Assembly: GCA_029937205.1 (NCBI GenBank)
Contig: JAPYQV010000242.1
Location: 1-5,266, forward strand
Length of the DNA stretch: 5,266 nt
Direction of reading: 5' to 3'
From: Alphaproteobacteria bacterium
Lineage (GTDB): Bacteria > Pseudomonadota > Alphaproteobacteria > UBA828
A program made the translations under genes and the position numbers. Shown piece by piece: positions 1-5,266 of this stretch (the first letter of the stretch is position 1; each line of letters opens with the position of its first letter). The notes under the pieces are model-generated. The model ran no database searches. It worked only from the letters and a program-made list of their open reading frames with translations, and was not told where the DNA came from.

Positions 1-732
<732 letters not shown>

Positions 733-737
733 CAGAA

Positions 738-743
738 CCTCCC
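738..743 (-). promoter_or_regulatory. Shine-Dalgarno sequence that fixes the recA start
   Basis: Read on the minus strand this is GGGAGG, five bases before ATG 732. It is the best ribosome-binding match in the recA leader and supports the upstream start. The alternative ATG at 693 has only a weaker AGAGGA ahead of it. Confidence 0.8.
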
Positions 744-817
744 TTATTTCATAGCTGGAGTGGGGATGCAATGCGGCCAACGTACATGATTTGTTCTCAT
801 ACGCAAGAGGGTCGAAA

Positions 818-833
818 GATTATAGTCATAATC
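818..833. repeat. Perfect 6-base inverted repeat in the recA leader/promoter zone
   Basis: GATTAT and ATAATC are separated by four bases (AGTC on the plus strand). The palindrome covers a TATAAT hexamer read toward recA (819-824). It could be an operator half-site pair or just an AT-rich coincidence. No known regulator motif is recognised in it. Confidence 0.4.
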
Positions 834-847
834 TGTTGAAATATAAT
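819..847 (-). promoter_or_regulatory. Alternative or secondary recA promoter candidate
   Basis: On the minus strand there is a perfect -10 hexamer TATAAT at 819-824 and, 17 bases upstream, a poor -35 hexamer ATTATA at 842-847 (3 of 6 matches to TTGACA). Initiation would fall near 812 and give a leader of about 80 bases. The LexA box would then sit around -50 to -65, less well placed for direct repression than for the promoter at 849-878. It may serve as a basal promoter. This is inference from hexamer matching only. Confidence 0.35.
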
Positions 848-848
848 G

Positions 849-878
849 ATAATATGTAGTTCGTTCGGCTCTTGTTCA
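849..878 (-). promoter_or_regulatory. Candidate SOS-controlled recA promoter
   Basis: On the minus strand a -35-like TGAACA (873-878, 4 of 6 matches) is followed after 18 bases by a -10-like TATTAT (849-854). The LexA box at 863-877 covers most of the -35 hexamer and half of the spacer, exactly where repressor would exclude RNA polymerase. Transcription would start near 842, giving a recA leader of about 110 bases. The hexamers are moderate matches; the overlap with the box is the main support. Confidence 0.5.
863..877 (-). promoter_or_regulatory. LexA-binding SOS box, GTTC-N7-GTTC
   Basis: The plus strand reads GTTC, seven bases (GGCTCTT), GTTC, equivalent to GAAC-N7-GAAC in the direction of recA. 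This direct-repeat form is the established alphaproteobacterial LexA operator, unlike the palindromic CTGT-N8-ACAG of gammaproteobacteria. It lies about 130 bases before the recA start and overlaps the -35 region of a candidate promoter. A third GTTC (859-862) directly abuts it. LexA should repress recA here until DNA damage activates RecA-stimulated LexA cleavage. Confidence 0.85.
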
Positions 879-937
879 GGGTGTTGAGGGCGAGCAAATG
901 AACAAATTCGACGGCGCGGCGGAGGCGCGGCGGAGGC
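878..937 (-). terminator. Possible Rho-dependent termination zone after livF
   Basis: The sixty bases after the livF stop, in the RNA sense, contain 28 C against 12 G, a C-over-G bias of the kind Rho prefers. No stem followed by a U-run is visible anywhere between livF and recA. Without Rho, transcripts of the importer operon would run into recA. This is a weak compositional inference; the bias comes partly from the 11-base tandem repeat. Confidence 0.25.
913..937. repeat. Short tandem repeat, 11-base unit, about 2.3 copies
   Basis: The unit GGCGCGGCGGA occurs twice without mismatch, then GGC begins a third copy. The repeat ends two bases from the livF stop codon (940-942), so it lies in the livF 3' untranslated region. 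On the transcribed minus strand it is rich in C (16 C to 7 G in 25 bases). It forms no obvious hairpin and no T-run follows, so it is not an intrinsic terminator. Confidence 0.75.
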
Positions 938-939
938 AC

Positions 940-1782
940 TCAGGCGAGCAGACTCCGGCGCTGGCGGTGGCGTTTGACGTCGCGGAAGCTGCGCCGACCC
1001 TTGGAGCCGAGGCCGAGGTAGAATTCTTTCACATCGGCATTGTTCCTGAGCGTCTCGGCGGCGCCGTCGAGCACAATCCGCCCGCTTTCCAGCACGTAGC
1101 CGTGGGTCGCGTAGCGCAACGCGATGTTGGTATTTTGTTCCGCCAATAGGATGGTCACGCCCTCGTCTTCGTTGAGACGCTTCACGGTCTCGAATATCTG
1201 CTCAACCAGTTGCGGCGCGAGACCCATGGACGGCTCGTCGAGGAGGATCATGCGCGGCTTCGACATCAGCGACCGCCCGATCGCCAGCATTTGCTGCTCG
1301 CCGCCCGAGATATAACCGGCCTGGATTGTGCGGCGCTCTTTTAGATGGGGAAAATAGCTGTAAACCAGATCGAGATCGTCGCGCACGGCGGCTTTGCTGT
1401 CACGCCGCGTGTAGGCGCCGGTCATGAGGTTATCCTCGACCGTCAGATGCTCGAAGCAACGCCGCCCTTCCATCACCTGGATGATGCCGCGGCGCACCAA
1501 TTCGTTGGGCGTGAGGCGGTCAACGCGCTTACCCTGATAGAGAATTTGACCGCGCGCAACGTCGCCGCGCTCGGCCCGCAATAGATTTGAGATTGCTTTC
1601 AGCGTCGTCGTCTTGCCGGCGCCGTTGGCCCCGAGGAGGGCAACGATGCCCCCCTCGGGAACCTGTAACGACACGCCGCGCAACACCAGGATCACGCGGT
1701 CATAAATGACCTCGATATCCTCGACGCTGAGCAGCGCCTGGCGCTCCGCATTCGGCGAAGCGCCAGTTGAGAGCTCGTTAAT
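940..1782 (-). CDS. livF: Liv-type ABC importer ATPase LivF, with non-canonical start codon
   Basis: This is one of the two cytoplasmic ATPases of the branched-chain amino acid / amide importer. Counting from AUU at 1782 (280 residues): LLSVEDIEVIYD with the A-loop tyrosine at Y27, Walker A GANGAGKT at 51-58, signature ISGGEQQ at 158-164 (I replaces the usual L), Walker B MILLDEP with D182 and E183, and AEQN with Q216 where many ABC proteins have the switch histidine, as is usual for LivF. The C-terminus has a basic tail SFRDVKRHRQRRSLL. The first ATG/GTG/TTG in frame is GTG 1695, which would delete the first beta strand and the A-loop, so it is rejected. Between the preceding TAG (1789-1791) and GTG 1695 the only plausible starts are AUU 1782 and CUG 1734 (264 residues), each with GGAG nine bases upstream. 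I prefer AUU, possibly a mutated or misread ATG. The family call is firm; the start is uncertain. Confidence 0.93.
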   Translation of the reverse strand: MNELSTGASPNAERQALLSVEDIEVIYDRVILVLRGVSLQVPEGGIVALLGANGAGKTTTLKAISNLLRAERGDVARGQILYQGKRVDRLTPNELVRRGIIQVMEGRRCFEHLTVEDNLMTGAYTRRDSKAAVRDDLDLVYSYFPHLKERRTIQAGYISGGEQQMLAIGRSLMSKPRMILLDEPSMGLAPQLVEQIFETVKRLNEDEGVTILLAEQNTNIALRYATHGYVLESGRIVLDGAAETLRNNADVKEFYLGLGSKGRRSFRDVKRHRQRRSLLA

Positions 1783-1788
1783 GGCGCC

Positions 1789-3114
1789 CTACTCCGCCGA
1801 ACAATCGCGCGGCGTAATGTCGTTTTCTTCGGCATATTTGGCCGCAGCCGCTTCGATCATGGGCCGCACCACGTCACGCATGGGCGTGATCCAGTCGCTG
1901 ACCATGGCCCACTTCGAGCCGTCCCACTGTTGAATCCGCACCGGGCCATTGCCTTCATGGTCCGAGCAGCTCAGCTTGATCGGCTTGGTGAAGCCCTCGA
2001 GGCCAAGCTCAACCAGGCGCGCGGCGGTGAGATCGAGATTCTCGAAGCCCCAACGCACCTCCTCGCCGGACAGGACCTGATCGCCATACTTGCCCATGGC
2101 GGTCCGGATCGCTTCCGAGTCATAAACCGCGTTGATGATGCCGCGGTTATAAAGCACTTCGCCGAAATTATTCTCCATGCTCTCGGCCTTGTCGCCACCA
2201 TAGACATGTTGAACGATCGCGTCGTGCACGGCAAAGCCATCACCAGCGCCATGGAAGGTGCCGGATTTATAACCGATCGCCGAATCGCCGGCCGGTATCA
2301 CATCAGATTCGGTGCCCGACCACCAGACGCCGATGAAATGATCCATCGGGTAGTTGATCGATGCCGCTTCCTTGATGGCGACCTGGTTCATCACCCCCCA
2401 GCCCCACATGAAAATCCAATCAGGCTGGGCGCGGCGGACTTGCAGCCAGGTTGATTTCTGCTCCTGACCGGGATGATCGACCGGCAGCAGGTTGAGCTCA
2501 TAGCCATACATATCGGCCAATACCTCAAGCGTCGGAATCGGTTCCTTGCCGTAAGGACTGTTGTGATAGATCAGCGTGATCTTCTTGCCTTTGAGGCTGT
2601 CCATGCCGCCTTCCTGGGCGCCGACATATTTGATAAACGCTGACGCCTGACTCCAATAGGATGTCGGGAAGGTGAAGGCCCACGGGAACACGCTGCCGTC
2701 CGAGGCGGCGGTGTTGCCATAGCCCATGGAATGCACCGGTATCTTATCGACCGAAGCTTTGGGAATGAGCTGATAGGTAACGCCGGTGCTGTAGGGATTG
2801 ATCAGCGAGGCACCCTTGGCGCCCCTGTTCTTGAGGCGCTCATAGCACTCCACACCGAGCTTGGTGTCATATTTGAACTCGCACTCCTCCCAGGTCACGG
2901 TGACGCCGTTGATGCCGCCGTCGCGCGCGTTGAGCAATTTCATATAATCGATATAGCCGTTGGCCGAGGGAATGCCGTTCGGCGCATAGGGGCCGGTGCG
3001 GTAAACCGGCAGAGGAATGAATTGTTCCCCCTCTGCCTGGGCCTTTTCCACCCAAGCCGCCGGCGCCATGACAGCGACCGCAAGGGCCGCCAATATAATT
3101 CTTTTAAGCCACAT
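1789..3114 (-). CDS. Periplasmic solute-binding protein of the Liv-type ABC importer
   Basis: This 441-residue protein captures the ligand in the periplasm and delivers it to LivH/LivM. It belongs to the type I periplasmic binding fold of the LivJ/LivK group (Peripla_BP_6 type) but is longer than E. coli LivJ. A Sec signal peptide is clear: MWLKR, hydrophobic residues 6-22, then a likely signal peptidase I site after AQA at residue 27. The mature protein has GPYAPNG near 41-47, a CEF...GVEC pair (C78, C90), INPYSTG at 105-111, and late cysteines C383 and C438. Four mature cysteines suggest two disulfides. The start at ATG 3114 is chosen because GGGAGG lies five bases upstream and the signal peptide begins there; an upstream in-frame start at 3192 would add 26 unrelated residues. 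It sits 96 bases after livM, in which I see no convincing promoter or terminator. The ligand is unknown: amino acids, amides or aromatic acids are all possible in this family. Confidence 0.93.
   Translation of the reverse strand: MWLKRIILAALAVAVMAPAAWVEKAQAEGEQFIPLPVYRTGPYAPNGIPSANGYIDYMKLLNARDGGINGVTVTWEECEFKYDTKLGVECYERLKNRGAKGASLINPYSTGVTYQLIPKASVDKIPVHSMGYGNTAASDGSVFPWAFTFPTSYWSQASAFIKYVGAQEGGMDSLKGKKITLIYHNSPYGKEPIPTLEVLADMYGYELNLLPVDHPGQEQKSTWLQVRRAQPDWIFMWGWGVMNQVAIKEAASINYPMDHFIGVWWSGTESDVIPAGDSAIGYKSGTFHGAGDGFAVHDAIVQHVYGGDKAESMENNFGEVLYNRGIINAVYDSEAIRTAMGKYGDQVLSGEEVRWGFENLDLTAARLVELGLEGFTKPIKLSCSDHEGNGPVRIQQWDGSKWAMVSDWITPMRDVVRPMIEAAAAKYAEENDITPRDCSAE
1792..1795 (-). promoter_or_regulatory. 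Shine-Dalgarno candidate for livF inside the end of the upstream gene
   Basis: On the minus strand GGAG lies nine bases before the AUU at 1782, overlapping the last codons of the binding protein gene. Ribosomes terminating at TAG 1789-1791 would be at this site, so reinitiation by translational coupling is plausible. A second GGAG (1744-1747) has the same nine-base spacing to the alternative CUG at 1734. Confidence 0.45.
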
Positions 3115-3119
3115 AATTA

Positions 3120-3125
3120 CCTCCC
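3120..3125 (-). promoter_or_regulatory. Strong Shine-Dalgarno sequence fixing the binding-protein start
   Basis: The minus strand reads GGGAGG with five bases to ATG 3114. It is much stronger than the sites ahead of livH and livM, which fits the need for more binding protein than permease. It decides the start in favour of the signal peptide methionine. Confidence 0.8.
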
Positions 3126-3210
3126 AGTAGTGTGGTTGAATTGATCTCAGTCTCCCATGTCTCGACTCTATCATGGTTGCAACAAATCGCAATCGGACGC
3201 TTGCCTCGCT

Positions 3211-4287
3211 TCAGTGCGGAAACGGCCACATTCTGAGGCGCTCCTTGGAGAGGCGCCAAAGCCGCGCCAGGCCGTGCGGTTCGACGATCAGAAAGAGCAC
3301 GATCATGCCGCCAAAAATCATCACCTCGATATGTTTGGAAAGATCGATGGCGATGGGAATGCCGAAAATATGCGGCAGATTGGTCAGAAAAATCGGCACG
3401 ATGGTGATGAAGGCGGCGCCCAGCAGTGAGCCCATGATCGAGCCGAGCCCGCCGATGATAATCATAAACAGAACGAGAAACGACACGTTGATGTCGAAGG
3501 CGGCTGTTTCGGCGCTGCCAAGATAGAGGAAAATGTAAAGCGAGCCGGCGACGCCGCAATAGAACGAGCTGATGGCAAAGGCGACGAGCTTGGCGCGGAA
3601 CGGCCGGATACCGATGATCTCCGCCGCCACGTCCATATCGCGGATCGCCATCCACGAGCGGCCGATGTGTGAACGCACCAAATTTTTGGCCAGCACGGCC
3701 AAAACCACGACGAAAACAAGCGCCACCAGATAGCGCGTCTCGGCGTGCGCGTGCGGGCCGGTAATCATGATGCCGAACAGGGTGCGGGGCGGTGCCGTAA
3801 TCGTGCCGGAGGGCGCGTCGTTGTAAAACCACGGTACCCGGTTGAACAGCCAAACCAGGAAAAACTGCGCCGCCAGTGTTGCCACGGCAAGGTAAAACCC
3901 CTTGATGCGCAAACTCGGCAAGCCGAACAATATGCCGACACCGGCGGCGAAAAATCCGGATATCAAAAAAATGAGGATGATGTTGAGGTCGGGCCAGGCG
4001 GTCGTCATCTTGTAGGTACTGTAGGCGCCGACCGCCATGAAACCGCCAGTGCCGAGGCTGAGTTGGCCGCAATAGCCAGTGAGAATGTTAAGCCCGATCG
4101 CCGCCACGGCTAGCACCAGCATGGGGATGAGGATCGCCTGCAGCCAATACTCATTGGCGAAGATCGGCACGACAACAAACGCCGCAAGCGCCACCACGGC
4201 GACGAAGAAACGGTCTTCGCGCAGCGGCAGCATGGCCTGTTCCTGGCGGTAATAATGTTTGAGCTTGCCGGTTTCGCGAAAAAACAC
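3211..4287 (-). CDS. livM: Liv-type ABC importer permease LivM
   Basis: This inner-membrane permease pairs with LivH to form the translocation pore. From GTG 4287 it has 358 residues: a cytoplasmic head of about 28 residues (FFRETGKLKHYYRQEQ...), then many hydrophobic segments. The LivM hallmark TGYCGQLSLGTGGFMAVGAY lies at 70-89. The cytoplasmic coupling (EAA-like) loop IGRSWMAIRDMDVAAEIIGI at 208-227 contacts an ATPase. The C-terminus ends in a short basic tail after FLIVEPHGLARLWR. The start chosen, GTG 4287, lies four bases after the livH stop. A TTG at 4320 would overlap livH by 29 bases and add 11 residues (ANELSSGCES after the start) with no family resemblance. The Shine-Dalgarno sequence is weak, so coupling to livH translation is likely. 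Confidence 0.93.
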   Translation of the reverse strand: MFFRETGKLKHYYRQEQAMLPLREDRFFVAVVALAAFVVVPIFANEYWLQAILIPMLVLAVAAIGLNILTGYCGQLSLGTGGFMAVGAYSTYKMTTAWPDLNIILIFLISGFFAAGVGILFGLPSLRIKGFYLAVATLAAQFFLVWLFNRVPWFYNDAPSGTITAPPRTLFGIMITGPHAHAETRYLVALVFVVVLAVLAKNLVRSHIGRSWMAIRDMDVAAEIIGIRPFRAKLVAFAISSFYCGVAGSLYIFLYLGSAETAAFDINVSFLVLFMIIIGGLGSIMGSLLGAAFITIVPIFLTNLPHIFGIPIAIDLSKHIEVMIFGGMIVLFLIVEPHGLARLWRLSKERLRMWPFPH

Positions 4288-4291
4288 TGAT

Positions 4292-5227
4292 TCACACCCG
4301 CTCGATAATTCGTTCGCCAAAGAGGCCCTGCGGGCGGAACAGCAGGAACATCATGGCCAGCATGTAGGCGAACCAGTTTTCGATGGCGCCGCCCAAGGCA
4401 GGACCCCAATAGATTTCCGCCACTTTTTCGCCAACGCCGATAATGAGCCCGCCGACAATGGCGCCCGGCACCGAGGTGAGGCCGCCCAGGATCAGCACCG
4501 GCAGCGCCTTCAGGGCAATCAACGCCAGGCTAAACTGCACGCCGCTTTTGGCCCCCCACATGATTCCGGCGACAAGGGCAACGATGCCGGCCACCGACCA
4601 CACCACAATCCAAATGGTCTTCAGCGAAATGCCGACCGAAAGCGCCGCCTGCGGATCGTCGGCAACTGCACGGAGTGCCAAGCCGATCTTGGTTTTCTGG
4701 AAAAATATCGCCAGTCCGGCGACCAGCACGGCGCCGATGCCGGCGGCGATCAGATCGAATTCGTTGAGCAGGATTCCGCCGGTCTCGAACGAGGCGTCGG
4801 GGATGCCGAGATCCAATTGTTTGACATTGCTGCCCCACACCATTTCGCCGAGACCCTCGAGAAAGAAAGTAAGGCCGATGGTCGCCATAAAAAGCGTGAT
4901 GATGGCCTGGTTAATGAGCGGGCGGAGCACCAGGCGTTCGATGGCGAAGGCGAGCGCGATCATGATGCACACGGTTAAAAAGAGCGCGAGCCAGATCGGC
5001 AAGCCGGTCTCGATCAGGCCGACCAGCGAGAGCGCGGCGAACAGCACCATGGCGCCTTGTGCGAAATTGAACACCTGTGAGGCCTTGAAGATCAGCACGA
5101 AGCCGAGCGCGACCAGGGAATACATCACGCCGGTCAAGACTCCGGCGATCACCACTTCAGCGAAAAATATCGGATAATTAAAAATATCGACGAAGGGGGC
5201 GACGAAGAAGGCGTTGAGAAATTCCAT
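4292..5227 (-). CDS. livH: Liv-type ABC importer permease LivH
   Basis: This is the second inner-membrane permease subunit, 311 residues, close to the usual LivH length. It is strongly hydrophobic, with a typical early motif SLVALGFVLIFKASQVFNFA at 37-56 followed by QGAM. The coupling loop IGLALRAVADDPQAALSVGI lies at 181-200, and the conserved end LLFRPQGLFGERI at 295-307. ATG 5227 lies nine bases after the stop of the preceding livG-type gene. No strong Shine-Dalgarno sequence is visible, which suggests translation coupled to that gene. The stop codon is four bases from the livM start, so the two permeases are very probably co-translated in balanced amounts. Confidence 0.94.
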   Translation of the reverse strand: MEFLNAFFVAPFVDIFNYPIFFAEVVIAGVLTGVMYSLVALGFVLIFKASQVFNFAQGAMVLFAALSLVGLIETGLPIWLALFLTVCIMIALAFAIERLVLRPLINQAIITLFMATIGLTFFLEGLGEMVWGSNVKQLDLGIPDASFETGGILLNEFDLIAAGIGAVLVAGLAIFFQKTKIGLALRAVADDPQAALSVGISLKTIWIVVWSVAGIVALVAGIMWGAKSGVQFSLALIALKALPVLILGGLTSVPGAIVGGLIIGVGEKVAEIYWGPALGGAIENWFAYMLAMMFLLFRPQGLFGERIIERV

Positions 5228-5236
5228 AACGCCGGC

Positions 5237-5266
5237 TCAGTGCGCCACGCCGAGATAGGCTTCGAT
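5237..5266 (-). CDS. livG: C-terminal end of a LivG-type ABC ATPase (5' part outside window)
   Basis: Only the last nine codons and TGA are present, reading IEAYLGVAH. LivG proteins commonly end in a VIEAYLG-like sequence, and a second ATPase gene is expected beside livH in this operon, so LivG is the best reading. The fragment is too short for motif confirmation; position in the operon carries much of the argument. Confidence 0.65.
   Translation of the reverse strand: MEAYLGVAH

Noticed and set aside
1930..2454. Plus-strand 174-codon open frame opposite the binding protein gene
   Set aside because: It is antisense to a clearly conserved coding region and has no recognisable motif or supporting Shine-Dalgarno sequence.
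3115..3192. Extension of the binding protein to an upstream ATG at 3192
   Set aside because: It would place 26 charged residues before the signal peptide and ignore the strong GGGAGG site five bases ahead of ATG 3114.
3115..3210. Possible separate promoter or stem-loop between livM and the binding protein gene
   Set aside because: Only poor hexamer matches and a 4-base stem (TTGC/GCAA) were found, too weak to support either element.
3104..4072. A 322-codon open frame on the minus strand overlapping livM
   Set aside because: It is out of phase with livM, which has clear family motifs. Its product is rich in H, R and other residues typical of a shifted GC-rich frame and has no recognisable domain.
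4259..5177. Two long plus-strand open frames (about 240 codons each) opposite livH
   Set aside because: Both are antisense to a gene with unmistakable LivH sequence. Their compositions (H/D/Q-rich or S/T/P-rich) are typical of antisense frames in GC-rich coding DNA, and neither has a good ribosome-binding site.

Overview
The window is a stretch of bacterial chromosome in which every gene lies on the minus strand. It reads, in transcription order from high to low coordinates: the last codons of a livG-type ATPase gene, livH, livM, a periplasmic solute-binding protein gene, livF, a 207-base gap, then the first 244 codons of recA, which runs off the left edge. An alphaproteobacterium is the most likely source. 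The RecA N-terminus has the LRLVE...[15 protein letters not shown] form known from that class, and the gap upstream of recA carries a perfect GTTC-N7-GTTC motif, the alphaproteobacterial LexA (SOS) box. The GC-rich coding sequence with an AT-rich promoter island fits this.

Right part (940-5266): a branched-chain amino acid / amide type ABC importer (HAAT, Liv family). The binding protein captures a ligand in the periplasm, LivH and LivM form the inner-membrane pore, and LivF plus LivG (only its last nine residues are present) hydrolyse ATP. Gene spacing is tight: 9 bases livG-livH, 4 bases livH-livM, 96 bases livM-binding protein, and 6 bases binding protein-livF if an AUU start is accepted. 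This indicates one operon. The ligand cannot be read from the sequence.

Left part (1-939): recA with a strong Shine-Dalgarno sequence, an AT-rich promoter zone and a LexA box about 130 bases before the start codon. RecA is the recombinase and SOS co-protease. It shares only direction with the importer and appears to have its own DNA-damage-controlled promoter.

This is mostly ordinary core-genome content and I see no new defence, mobile or RNA-guided system. The most unusual point is the start of livF. Its reading frame is continuous with the binding protein gene, separated by one TAG, and has no ATG, GTG or TTG codon ahead of its conserved first beta strand and A-loop tyrosine. Translation must begin at a non-canonical codon (AUU at 1782 or CUG at 1734), or the sequence carries a start-codon mutation or error.
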